The notes under the pieces are model-generated. The model worked only from the letters and a program-made list of their open reading frames with translations, made no database searches and was not told the DNA's origin. A stretch of DNA of 13,115 bases from positions 1-13,115 of the forward strand of contig JAGWHV010000018.1 of assembly GCA_028866595.1 (NCBI GenBank). The letters are read 5' to 3'. Both the position numbers and the translations under genes were made by a program. The stretch comes from Patescibacteria group bacterium. GTDB lineage: Bacteria; Patescibacteriota; Minisyncoccia; Phycocordibacterales; UBA6065. How positions within the stretch are numbered: the first letter of the stretch is position 1; each line of letters begins with the position of its first letter. Positions 5,972 through 11,879 of the stretch are shown here, piece after piece.

Positions 5972-7123
5972 ATGAGAAAGAACATCGCCGCCGGCATAGA
6001 TATCGGAACATATCAAGTCAAAGTCGTCGTCTCCGAATCAGACCCGGAGCAGCCTGAAAAGCTGCCGCGCATCATAGGCTCCGGCCTGGCCGAGTCGAGA
6101 GGCTTGCGCCATGGCTATATCGTCAACACCCGCGACGTCACCAAGAGCGTCCTCGACGCGGTCGCCCAGGCGGAGAAAGCTTCCGGTTTCAAGATCAAGC
6201 GAGCCTTCATCTCCATCGGCGGCATCAGCCTTCAGAGCATCATCGGCACCGGCGCTATCGTCATATCGCGCGGCGACTCCGAGATCACTCAACTCGACAT
6301 CGAGAAAGCGACGGCCGGAGCCGAGCGCAACGTACCAGCCGCCTCCATGGTCAATCGCCGCATCATTCATACCGTGCCCTTGTCGTTCAAGATCGATGGC
6401 AAGCCGATCATGAGCCGGACGCCGATCGGCCTCAAGGGCAACAAGCTCGAAGCTCGGGTGCTCTTCATCACCTGCCTGTCCCAGCATCTCGACGACCTCA
6501 TCGATGCCATCACCGACGCCGGCATCGAAGTCCTCGACGTCGTCGCCTCGCCTATAGCCGGCGCGCTCGTCACTCTTTCCAAGAATCAAAAAGTCGCCGG
6601 CTGTCTGCTCGCCAATATCGGCGCCGAGACGGTCTCGATCGTCGTCTATGAAAACAACCTGCCGATATCTCTCGAAGTCTTCCCTATCGGATCGACAGAC
6701 ATCACGAACGACATCGCCCTCGGGCTCAAATTGCCGATCGAAGACGCCGAGAGCCTCAAGCGCGGCTCGCTCTCGAACGCCCAAGTTTCGAAGAAAAAAC
6801 TCGACGAGATCATCGCCGCTCGGCTCTCCGACATATTCGACCTCGTCGAAGCCCACCTAAAGAAGATCGACAGGAACGGCCTCCTGCCCGCCGGCATCAT
6901 CATCACCGGCGGCGGCTCCGGCGTCGCTACTATAGAGGATCTCGCCCGGGCCGCTCTCAAGCTCCCCGCCAAGATTGTCCTCAAGGACTCGACATGGTCC
7001 GTCGCGTATGGCCTTACCATCCTCGGTATAGGCGGCGATGACTATGCAGACCAGGGCATGAGCAAACCAGCCGGGGCTGTCGCCCGGAAAGTCGGCTCTT
7101 GGTTCAAACAATTCCTGCCATAA
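5972..7123 (+). CDS. ftsA: Cell division protein FtsA
   Basis: This 383-residue actin-fold ATPase tethers FtsZ filaments to the membrane. The N-terminal phosphate-1 motif is AAGIDIGTYQVKVVV, the phosphate-2 motif LLANIGAETVSIVVYE (about 211-226) and the adenosine motif AGIIITGGGSG (about 306-316). A SHS2-like 1C domain lies between phosphate 1 and the second half. The C-terminal VARKVGSWFKQFLP is a typical amphipathic membrane-targeting helix. The ATG at 5972 was chosen because MRKNIAAGIDIG is the standard beginning; the in-frame extension to 5906 overlaps ybeY and the promoter. It lies 10 nt after the ybeY stop and 129 nt before ftsZ, which has a separate promoter. Confidence 0.95.
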   Translation: MRKNIAAGIDIGTYQVKVVVSESDPEQPEKLPRIIGSGLAESRGLRHGYIVNTRDVTKSVLDAVAQAEKASGFKIKRAFISIGGISLQSIIGTGAIVISRGDSEITQLDIEKATAGAERNVPAASMVNRRIIHTVPLSFKIDGKPIMSRTPIGLKGNKLEARVLFITCLSQHLDDLIDAITDAGIEVLDVVASPIAGALVTLSKNQKVAGCLLANIGAETVSIVVYENNLPISLEVFPIGSTDITNDIALGLKLPIEDAESLKRGSLSNAQVSKKKLDEIIAARLSDIFDLVEAHLKKIDRNGLLPAGIIITGGGSGVATIEDLARAALKLPAKIVLKDSTWSVAYGLTILGIGGDDYADQGMSKPAGAVARKVGSWFKQFLP

Positions 7124-7140
7124 CGATAGACCAACGCGTG

Positions 7141-7168
7141 TTGTGTTTTAAAAGCCTTTTGGTATCAT
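7141..7168 (+). promoter_or_regulatory. ftsZ promoter
   Basis: TTGTGT (7141-7146), a 16-nt spacer and TATCAT (7163-7168) preceded by TGG. GTACGCA follows, matching the discriminator of the rpsU and pth promoters. The start is predicted at about A7175, leaving a 78-nt leader. Confidence 0.5.
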
Positions 7169-7199
7169 GTACGCACCTTACCAAAACCACGGAGGCGTA

Positions 7200-7236
7200 T
7201 TAGGTATCCCTTGGCCTAAGCCATCGCCGCGGCTTA
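7200..7236 (+). promoter_or_regulatory. Two mutually exclusive small hairpins in the ftsZ leader
   Basis: TTAGG (7200-7204) can pair with CCTAA (7215-7219). TAAGCC (7217-7222) can instead pair with GGCTTA (7231-7236). The two use overlapping bases, so only one can form. The only GGAGG in the leader (7191-7195) is not followed by a start codon. It may modulate ftsZ translation, or be incidental. Confidence 0.25.
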
Positions 7237-7252
7237 AAATAACATTATTTCC

Positions 7253-8416
7253 ATGCCAAACATCGTTCCCGAAGTAGAGACGTTCGCCCGGATCAAAGTC
7301 CTCGGCGTCGGCGGTTCCGGCAAGAACGCCTTGAACCACATGGTCAATTCCAAGATCAAAGGCGTCGACTTCATCGCCGTCAACACCGATGCGCAGGATC
7401 TCCATCACTGCCTCGCCAAGAAAAAGATCCATATCGGCAAAAATCTCACCAAGGGCCTCGGCACAGGGATGAACCCGGAGCTCGGCCGTCGCGCCGTCGA
7501 AGAGACGAAAGAGGAACTGCAGGAATCTCTCAAAGGGTCGGACATGGTCTTCGTCGCCTGCGGCATGGGAGGCGGCACCGGTTCGGGCGCGGCTCCCGTC
7601 GTCGCCAAGACCGCCAAGGAGCTCGGCACGCTCACCGTCGCCGTCGTCACGAGACCTTTCTTCTTTGAAGGCGCCCAGCGCATGAAGATCGCCGAACAGG
7701 CGCTCGACAACCTTAAAAAAGAAGTCGACGCCATCATCGTCATTCCGAACGATAAACTGCTCGCGAACGTCGACAAGAACACGACCGCCAAGGCCGCCTT
7801 CGCCATGTGCGATGAGGTCCTCAAGCAGGCCGTCGAGGGCATAAGCGACCTCATCACCACGCCCGGCATCATCAATATCGACTTCGCCGACGTCCGCTCC
7901 GTCATGGAGAACGCCGGCTCGGCTCTCATGGGCATCGGCTTCGCCTCTGGCGAGAAGCGCGCCGAGGACGCCGCAAAAATGGCGATCAGCTCGCCTCTCC
8001 TCGACCTTTCGATATCGGGCGCCAAAGGCGTGCTCTTCTCCATCGCCGGCGGCGATGATCTGACGATGTTCGAGATCCAGGATGCCGCCAAGATCATCAC
8101 CGAATCGATCGATCCGAACGCCAAAGTCATATTCGGAACTGTCCGCGACGAGAAACTCAAGAAAGGCGAAATCAAAGTGACCGTCATCGCCACCGGCTTC
8201 GGTGATATGCCGACGCATAGCGTCACCAAGGCCAAGTCGCTCTTTTCCGGTCCTGAATCTTCAAAGGAAGAGCTCAAAAAGCAGATCCACAACGCCATCG
8301 CCACGCCAAAGGATGAGAAATCTGACGCCAAGGAAGACAAAAAATCTATCCCGACGATCGAGCACGATGACGACGATTGGGGCGCCGTTCCCGCATTCCT
8401 CCGGAGGAAGAAGTAG
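7253..8416 (+). CDS. ftsZ: Cell division protein FtsZ
   Basis: This 387-residue tubulin-like GTPase forms the division ring. KVLGVGGSGKNALN (15-28) and the GTP signature GGGTGSG (106-112) are clear. FADVRSVMENAGSALMGIG corresponds to the T7 loop and following helix that completes the neighbouring GTPase site. A charged linker (about 330-375) leads to the tail WGAVPAFLRRKK, the conserved peptide that binds FtsA. The usual LDIPAFLR core appears here as GAVPAFLR. The ATG at 7253 has no Shine-Dalgarno motif; the leader ends in AT-rich sequence. It follows ftsA and is separated from trxB by a probable RNA gene. Confidence 0.97.
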   Translation: MPNIVPEVETFARIKVLGVGGSGKNALNHMVNSKIKGVDFIAVNTDAQDLHHCLAKKKIHIGKNLTKGLGTGMNPELGRRAVEETKEELQESLKGSDMVFVACGMGGGTGSGAAPVVAKTAKELGTLTVAVVTRPFFFEGAQRMKIAEQALDNLKKEVDAIIVIPNDKLLANVDKNTTAKAAFAMCDEVLKQAVEGISDLITTPGIINIDFADVRSVMENAGSALMGIGFASGEKRAEDAAKMAISSPLLDLSISGAKGVLFSIAGGDDLTMFEIQDAAKIITESIDPNAKVIFGTVRDEKLKKGEIKVTVIATGFGDMPTHSVTKAKSLFSGPESSKEELKKQIHNAIATPKDEKSDAKEDKKSIPTIEHDDDDWGAVPAFLRRKK

Positions 8417-8446
8417 GGCGAAGATAAAAAGAGACAGTAAGCCCCA

Positions 8447-8474
8447 TTGACTGCATAGGCAGGCGAAGTACAAT
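8447..8474 (+). promoter_or_regulatory. Strong promoter in the ftsZ-trxB gap
   Basis: TTGACT (8447-8452), a 16-nt spacer and TACAAT (8469-8474); each hexamer matches the sigma-70 consensus at five of six positions. The start is predicted around 8478-8482. No open reading frame begins downstream before the terminators, so the product is most likely an RNA. Confidence 0.6.
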
Positions 8475-8502
8475 GAAAGTCCTGATGGGGATGAGGATCT
8501 GG

Positions 8503-8532
8503 AAAAAGCCGGCCTTTACAGGCCGGCTTTTT
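8503..8532 (+). terminator. GC-rich hairpin with T-tract after ftsZ
   Basis: AAAAAGCCGGCC (8503-8514) pairs perfectly with GGCCGGCTTTTT (8521-8532) around TTTACA, followed by CGTTTTCC. It has the form of an intrinsic terminator and would end ftsZ transcription. It also lies inside the putative RNA, where it could act as an attenuator. Confidence 0.7.
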
Positions 8533-8622
8533 CGTTTTCCGGACGAATAATTTAGAGAAGATTCAACGAGATTTTATCGCCACCAGTTAAGCTAGATACC
8601 GTAAGCTTGATGAACTTACGAC

Positions 8623-8690
8623 CCCGGTGCTACGGTAGATCTCTCATCCCCATCAAATGAAGGGTTCGGGTTCGACTCCCGACGCCGGGA
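8623..8690 (+). other. tRNA-like sequence lacking a normal D-arm
   Basis: CCCGGTG (8623-8629) can pair with CGCCGGG (8683-8689) as a 7-bp acceptor stem with one wobble, followed by discriminator A8690. The T-arm TCGGG-TTCGACT-CCCGA (8666-8682) abuts it exactly as in tRNA. The middle is only 36 nt, about five short. A 9-nt hairpin (CTA CGG TAG) stands where the D-arm should be, and a four-pair stem TCAT/ATGA has a 9-nt loop lacking U33. It is not a standard tRNA; it may be a decayed tRNA or the tRNA-mimic part of the larger RNA. This fold and the long closing stem of that RNA compete for the same bases. Confidence 0.4.
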
Positions 8691-8695
8691 ACATG

Positions 8696-8727
8696 CAAGA
8701 GCCGCTTTTCAGAGCGGCTCTTGTTTT
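8696..8727 (+). terminator. Intrinsic terminator before trxB
   Basis: CAAGAGCCGC (8696-8705) pairs with GCGGCTCTTG (8714-8723), followed by TTTTATC. It begins 5 nt after the tRNA-like 3' end and stops just before the trxB promoter, so it separates the RNA unit from trxB. Confidence 0.75.
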
Positions 8728-8730
8728 ATC

Positions 8731-8739
8731 TGATATACT
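8731..8739 (+). promoter_or_regulatory. trxB extended -10
   Basis: TGA followed by TATACT (8734-8739) is an extended -10 whose hexamer ends 9 nt before the trxB ATG, giving a leader of about 2-3 nt. No good -35 is visible, since the preceding terminator occupies the region. Confidence 0.5.
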
Positions 8740-8748
8740 ATCTCCACT

Positions 8749-9687
8749 ATGTACGACCTTGCTATCGTGGGCGGCGGACCGGCGGGCGTCGCGGCGGGCG
8801 TCTATGCTTCGCGCAAGCGCCTCAAGACCGTCTTCATCACCAAAGACTGGAATAGCCAGTCGACCGTATCGGAAGGGATCGAAAACTGGATAGGTACGGT
8901 CAAAATAGCCGGCCTCGACTTTGCCAAGGCGCTCGAGGCGCATTTGCGCGCGTACGCCGCCGACGTCGTCGATATCAAGACAGGCGAGCTGTGCGCTAAA
9001 ATCGCCCAAAATCCCACCGGAACGAACGGCAATCCGTCTTTTACCGTCACGACAGACAGCGGCTCGTATCAGGCCCGGGCGATCCTCATAGCGACCGGCA
9101 GCACCCGCCGCAAGCTCGCCATCCCCGGCGCCGACGCATACGAGCACAAAGGCATCACGTATTGCGCTTCATGCGATGGCCCGATATTCGCCGGCCAGGA
9201 CGTTGCCGTGATTGGCGGCGGCAATGCCGCATTCGAGAGCGCCGCCCAGCTCCTCGCCTACTGCAAATCCGTGACGCTTCTAAATAGGAGTGACGAATTC
9301 AGAGCCGATCCCGTCACCGTGAAAAAAGTCCTTTCCAATCCAAAGATGCGAGCGATCACCGGCGCCATCCCCATCGCTGTCAAAGGCGACAAACTCGTCC
9401 GCTCGCTCACGTACAAAGACAAAGACTCCGGCGAGGAGCATGAATTGCCCGTCACCGGCATATTCGTCGAGATAGGCTCGGTGCCGGCCACCGGCTTTGC
9501 CAAGGGTGTTGTCGCTATGGATGCCTTCGACCGCATCGTCGTCGATCCGCGGACCCAAAGCTCGTCAGTGCCGGGCATATGGGCGGCCGGCGATTGCTGC
9601 GACGGACTCTATCACCAGAACAATATCGCCGCGGGCGACGCGGTAAAGGCGCTCGAGGACATATACGTCCACCTGCACGCGAAATGA
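8749..9687 (+). CDS. trxB: Thioredoxin reductase (NAD(P)H-dependent flavoprotein)
   Basis: This 312-residue low-molecular-weight thioredoxin reductase begins with the FAD dinucleotide-binding motif IVGGGPAGVAAGVYASRK. The redox-active pair is ITYCASCDGP (Cys139, Cys142). The NAD(P)H-binding motif is AVIGGGNAAFESAAQLL (153-169), and the FAD-closing C-terminal segment contains GDCCDGLYHQNNIAAGDAV. It uses NAD(P)H to reduce thioredoxin or a related disulphide protein in the cytoplasm. CASC replaces the common CATC. Length is normal for the family. The ATG at 8749 directly starts the Rossmann fold, and the promoter supports it. It is convergent with the secreted-protein gene. No thioredoxin gene is visible in the window. 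Confidence 0.95.
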   Translation: MYDLAIVGGGPAGVAAGVYASRKRLKTVFITKDWNSQSTVSEGIENWIGTVKIAGLDFAKALEAHLRAYAADVVDIKTGELCAKIAQNPTGTNGNPSFTVTTDSGSYQARAILIATGSTRRKLAIPGADAYEHKGITYCASCDGPIFAGQDVAVIGGGNAAFESAAQLLAYCKSVTLLNRSDEFRADPVTVKKVLSNPKMRAITGAIPIAVKGDKLVRSLTYKDKDSGEEHELPVTGIFVEIGSVPATGFAKGVVAMDAFDRIVVDPRTQSSSVPGIWAAGDCCDGLYHQNNIAAGDAVKALEDIYVHLHAK

Positions 9688-9693
9688 GGCGGT

Positions 9694-9720
9694 GCGCCGC
9701 CGCGCTCCGCGCGGCGGCGC
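9694..9720. terminator. Very GC-rich hairpin after trxB
   Basis: GCGCCGCCGCGC (9694-9705) pairs perfectly with GCGCGGCGGCGC (9709-9720) around a TCC loop. It starts 7 nt after the trxB stop. It lacks a T-tract, so it may protect the mRNA 3' end or work together with the terminator that follows. Confidence 0.5.
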
Positions 9721-9729
9721 CTCTACAAG

Positions 9730-9776
9730 AAAACCGCCCGCGTCAAACGAATACGCGCGGCGGATTTTCTTTTTCA
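9730..9776. terminator. Bidirectional terminator between trxB and the secreted-protein gene
   Basis: AAAACCGCC plus CGCGT (9730-9743) pair with ACGCG, GGCGG and TTTT (9753-9768) with single-base bulges. T-rich tracts follow on both strands. It serves the convergent genes on either side. The rest of the 9688-9810 gap shows nothing else. Confidence 0.65.
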
Positions 9777-9810
9777 AGCCTTCACTTCATATAAGCCTTC
9801 GAGACTGCGA

Positions 9811-10731
9811 TTACGGTATCACCCGAACGGTCGCACTGCCGGTGATGCCGCTCCATTGGCCGACGAACGAATACGTCTGACTGCCAAGCGTTCCGTCGAC
9901 AGGCAGAGAACCGGTGCTGAAATTACCGCCGCCATCGGCGCGAGCCGTGCTGACTATCTGGCCGTTAGCCATGACATTGACGGGCTCATTATTCCAGAAG
10001 CCGCTTCCCGAGAAATCCACGGACGTGCCGTTCCGGACGCTTACGCCATTGGGGGTAATGGTTGCTATGGCCGAAGATGTCGCCGTTGAATTAGCCGGGG
10101 TGGAGGTCGATACATTGCCAGTCTGGCCGTTATAGACAGATTGGATCTGTGCCTGGAGACTCGCTACTTCGCTCTGAAGCGCGTGTATCTGATTCTCAAG
10201 CTGGGTAATGACGCTATCGAGCGTGCTACTACCCGTCGAGACGACGCCAACCGGAGAGACGGTGCCTGTCAAAGTGCTCGTCGCGGTCATAGCCGCGGCC
10301 GGCATGGTGAATATCTGGTCAGACGAAGCGCCGTTCACACCCGAATCGCTGTTGGAAGACGCGACGAAATGATACGTCACGTCAGGACTAAGGCCGGTCA
10401 TGAGAGCCGAGTGAGCAGTCGTGAGAGTATCATCGATCGTGCTTGAATGGCCGTAGTTGCCGGGCGAAAGGCCATAATAGACCTGGGTCGTGGCAGGTAT
10501 GTCCGTTGACCACTCTACCAGGGCAGTGCCTGCCGTCGGATCGCTCGCCACGACGGTCGGCGCGCCGATGTTCGGCACCGTCGACGTGGCGCTCGCCGAG
10601 GCGGTGGTGGTACTCGTACTTGTCGCTACTTGGGCGGACGCACCTGTCGCGAACGCCAGGCCGAACAGAGCCATCGCGCCCGTGAGGGCGGCCGCCAAGA
10701 GCTTGTTGATTTTTTTGATTGCAGTGCTCAT
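9811..10731 (-). CDS. Secreted FnIII/coiled-coil protein with C-terminal Ig-like domain
   Basis: The 306-residue protein has a clear Sec signal peptide: basic MSTAIKKINK, a hydrophobic core to about residue 29, and an AxA site giving cleavage after Ala33 (ASA|QV). A Ser/Thr/Ala-rich linker (34-53) follows. Then comes a fibronectin type III-like domain (about 57-143) with TTQVYYGLSPGNYG and LSPDVTYHFVASS, like the N-terminal domain of purple acid phosphatases. A second Ser/Thr linker leads to a heptad-rich coiled coil (about 170-202, LDSVITQLENQIHALQSEVA) and a C-terminal beta-rich domain (226-306). There is no catalytic motif and no membrane or sortase anchor. It is probably a surface or matrix protein that oligomerises through the coiled coil. 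LepB is the likely processing enzyme. No clear promoter was found in 10732-10831. Confidence 0.8.
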   Translation of the reverse strand: MSTAIKKINKLLAAALTGAMALFGLAFATGASAQVATSTSTTTASASATSTVPNIGAPTVVASDPTAGTALVEWSTDIPATTQVYYGLSPGNYGHSSTIDDTLTTAHSALMTGLSPDVTYHFVASSNSDSGVNGASSDQIFTMPAAAMTATSTLTGTVSPVGVVSTGSSTLDSVITQLENQIHALQSEVASLQAQIQSVYNGQTGNVSTSTPANSTATSSAIATITPNGVSVRNGTSVDFSGSGFWNNEPVNVMANGQIVSTARADGGGNFSTGSLPVDGTLGSQTYSFVGQWSGITGSATVRVIP

Positions 10732-10831
10732 ATCAGTTGATCATTAATGGTTGCTGATAAACGCGACCTGCATATCAAAATACGGGCTCCAACAATATTA
10801 TGTTGCGGCGCGGCCGAGCGACCGCCGTGAT

Positions 10832-11300
10832 CTAATCAAAATAAATGACCTTCTTGCAATTTTTCGCTCCGCAATTACAGACAAACTTCTCTCCTTTGTT
10901 GGTATGGTTGGAAAAGTCAGAGGTGAGCTCTTCGTCTTTCTTTATGTTGCGAGTGGCAACCATTATAAACTTGTCGACATTCTTGCAATTGGGCAAGCAC
11001 GAATGATTGATAAAGTCTGCTGAATCCAGCTCCTTAAGCGACCTCTCGGCTAGCTAGATAGAATCCTGGGTAAAGCTCGAGCGCGTAGTGAAATCCGATC
11101 TCTTTTGGCAGCTTTCTCACCTCTGATTTCGTCGTCACCTTTCCTCCCCAGCAAGCGACCACAGTCCCCTTCTTTATGCTCTTTTTGGCAAATAGGCCTA
11201 GCCCCTGGATAGGACTTTGCCGAGTCTCTGTGCTCGGAGAAATATAACCGTTGACGCGAGGTCTCGTCTTTAAGTGCCGGAGAATTTTTTGATAGTTCAT
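10832..11300 (-). pseudogene. SET-domain lysine methyltransferase, interrupted by a +1 frameshift
   Basis: The first frame (11300-11037, stop 11036-11034) gives 88 residues with the start of a SET domain: SPIQGLGLFAKKSIKKGTVV followed by ACWGGKVTT. The rest continues in another frame (11035-10832): KELDSADFINHSCLPNCKN, ATRNIKKDEELTSDF, and a cysteine-rich post-SET tail CNCGAKNCKK. These are the catalytic NHSC motif and the post-SET zinc cysteines. Joined by a +1 shift at GCT-TAA-G, the product would be about 155 residues, a complete small bacterial SET protein. SET enzymes transfer methyl groups from S-adenosylmethionine to protein lysines. A recent indel, a sequencing error or true recoding could explain the shift. 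GAGAGG precedes the shift site by 2 nt, as in prfB, but GCU-to-CUU slippage pairs poorly. Confidence 0.82.
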
Positions 11301-11308
11301 GTGAAAGG

Positions 11309-11314
11309 TATATA
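11309..11314 (-). promoter_or_regulatory. Possible -10 of the SET gene
   Basis: TATATA ends 8 nt before the minus-strand ATG at 11300, predicting a very short leader like those of other genes here. No -35 is evident; the upstream bases are the duplicated tRNA-Ser 3' end. Confidence 0.35.
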
Positions 11315-11317
11315 AAA

Positions 11318-11338
11318 TGCGGAGAGGGGGGAGATTCG
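11318..11338 (-). repeat. Partial copy of the tRNA-Ser 3' end
   Basis: The plus-strand sequence TGCGGAGAGGGGG, an extra G, then AGATTCG repeats 11467-11486, the 3' end and T-loop of tRNA-Ser, 149 bp away in the same orientation. Beyond this the T-arm is destroyed. The GC-rich 129 bp between the copies (11339-11466) has no gene or tRNA fold that I can see. The copy may be an old attachment-site half or a decayed second tRNA. Confidence 0.6.
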
Positions 11339-11468
11339 GTCACGGGTCTCGGCCTGCTGGCCTCGCCCGCGACCCTGCCTCGCGCCGTCGCGCTCCGGCT
11401 TTCTCGTCTCCCCTCTCACGCGCTGATGCTCCGCTCGAACGGCATTCAGCTGTTCTCGCGGATCATTG

Positions 11469-11555
11469 CGGAGAGGGGGAGATTCGAACTCCCGAGACCC
11501 TTTCGAGCCTGCCGCATTTCGAGTGCGGTGCATTCGACCACTCTGCCACCTCTCC
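11469..11555 (-). tRNA. tRNA-Ser (anticodon CGA)
   Basis: On the minus strand GGAGAGG pairs with CCTCTCC as a perfect acceptor stem, with discriminator G11469. The anticodon loop is CTCGAAA (anticodon CGA) on a CGCA/TGCG stem. A long class II variable arm (CAGGCTCGAAAGGGTCTC) and a T-arm GGGAG-TTCGAAT-CTCCC complete an 87-nt serine tRNA. The CCA end is not encoded (CA follows the discriminator G), so tRNA nucleotidyltransferase must add it. Confidence 0.95.
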
Positions 11556-11584
11556 GTGTTACAAGGGTGCCGAACGTAAAGACC

Positions 11585-11625
11585 ATCTTAGCATTTTTTG
11601 CCAAAATGGCAAAAAATGCTATATT
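11585..11625. promoter_or_regulatory. Interleaved divergent tRNA promoters on a palindrome
   Basis: A perfect 15-bp inverted repeat (11589-11603 with 11607-11621, AAA between) supplies TTGCCA to both strands. Plus: TTGCCA 11598-11603, 16-nt spacer, TGC plus TATATT 11620-11625, towards tRNA-Glu. Minus: TTGCCA 11612-11607, 16-nt spacer, TGC plus TAAGAT 11590-11585, towards tRNA-Ser. The -35 boxes lie within each other's spacer, so the two promoters exclude one another. Confidence 0.65.
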
Positions 11626-11651
11626 TTTGTGGCTCATTTGATAGCCAGTCC

Positions 11652-11710
11652 AGCCCCATCGTCTCATGGTTAGGAGTTACGCTTTTAACAAGACAGACGG
11701 CGCGGTTCTG
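11652..11710 (+). pseudogene. Degenerate tRNA-Glu-like copy
   Basis: Positions 11652-11675 match the first 24 nt of the intact tRNA-Glu at 21 positions (AGCCCCATCGTCTCATGGTT and on). A CTTTTAA anticodon-like loop follows, but the flanking stem does not pair. The expected T-arm (CGGTTCTGG) has no TTCGA loop, and no 3' acceptor strand is found. It lies between the palindromic promoter and the real tRNA-Glu, so it should be transcribed as leader. It is a tandem duplicate in decay or the scar of an insertion. Confidence 0.6.
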
Positions 11711-11721
11711 GAAAAATCATT

Positions 11722-11793
11722 GGCCCTATCGTCTAATGGTTAGGACAGGAGCTTTTCAAGCTCTAAATCGGGGTTCGATTCCCCGTAGGGTCA
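11722..11793 (+). tRNA. tRNA-Glu (anticodon UUC)
   Basis: Acceptor GGCCCTA (11722-11728) pairs with TAGGGTC (11786-11792) with one wobble; the discriminator is A11793. The anticodon stem GGAGC/GCTCT holds loop TTTTCAA with anticodon TTC. The T-arm is CGGGG-TTCGATT-CCCCG (11769-11785). CCA is not encoded. Its 3' end marks the change to AT-rich accessory DNA. Confidence 0.95.
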
Positions 11794-11879
11794 CAGATTA
11801 GAGTTAGTCTCAAGTCGCGTCAATATAATGTATTTTAGGTTTAGTAAATGGGTTACTAGAAATAAATTTTGAATCATTG

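Larger units (their letters stand above)
8479..8727 (+). ncRNA. Candidate structured RNA with a tRNA-like 3' domain
   Basis: The ftsZ-trxB gap (8417-8748) has no coding gene but is bounded by its own promoter and a terminator. Positions 8483-8495 pair with 8643-8655 (13 bp, TGATGGGGATGAG with its complement). After one bulged T, 8496-8500 pair with 8637-8641. This 18-bp closing stem encloses a GC-rich hairpin (8503-8532) and a CGTAAG/CTTACG hairpin (8600-8605 with 8615-8620). A perfect T-arm follows at 8666-8682. It is not RNase P, SRP or 6S RNA by any motif I can see. tmRNA shares a T-arm, a reduced D-arm and a long second stem, but no tag reading frame and no G-U pair at the third acceptor position are present. 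The internal hairpin could end transcription early, leaving a short RNA. Confidence 0.45.

Noticed and set aside
6038..6856. Minus-strand frame opposite ftsA
   Set aside because: Shadow of a clear FtsA; acidic low-complexity translation without motifs.
7178..8340. Two long minus-strand frames opposite ftsZ
   Set aside because: Shadows of ftsZ; neither has a promoter or a family signature.
8479..8727. tmRNA (ssrA) call for the ftsZ-trxB RNA
   Set aside because: T-arm and long stem fit, but no tag reading frame ending in Ala-Ala is visible. The only 5' acceptor strand (8623) lies after the long stem's 5' half, and the third acceptor pair is C-G, not G-U.
8479..8727. Group I intron in a tRNA at 8479-8690
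   Set aside because: No upstream exon able to pair with the 3' acceptor strand and no recognisable P/Q/R/S core sequences.
10751..11023. Plus-strand frame of 90 codons opposite the SET gene
   Set aside because: The minus strand here encodes the NHSC and post-SET cysteine motifs, so this frame is antisense.
11297..11673. Reading frames across the tRNA-Ser region on both strands
   Set aside because: They run through a confident tRNA gene and its partial copy and have no protein-like features.
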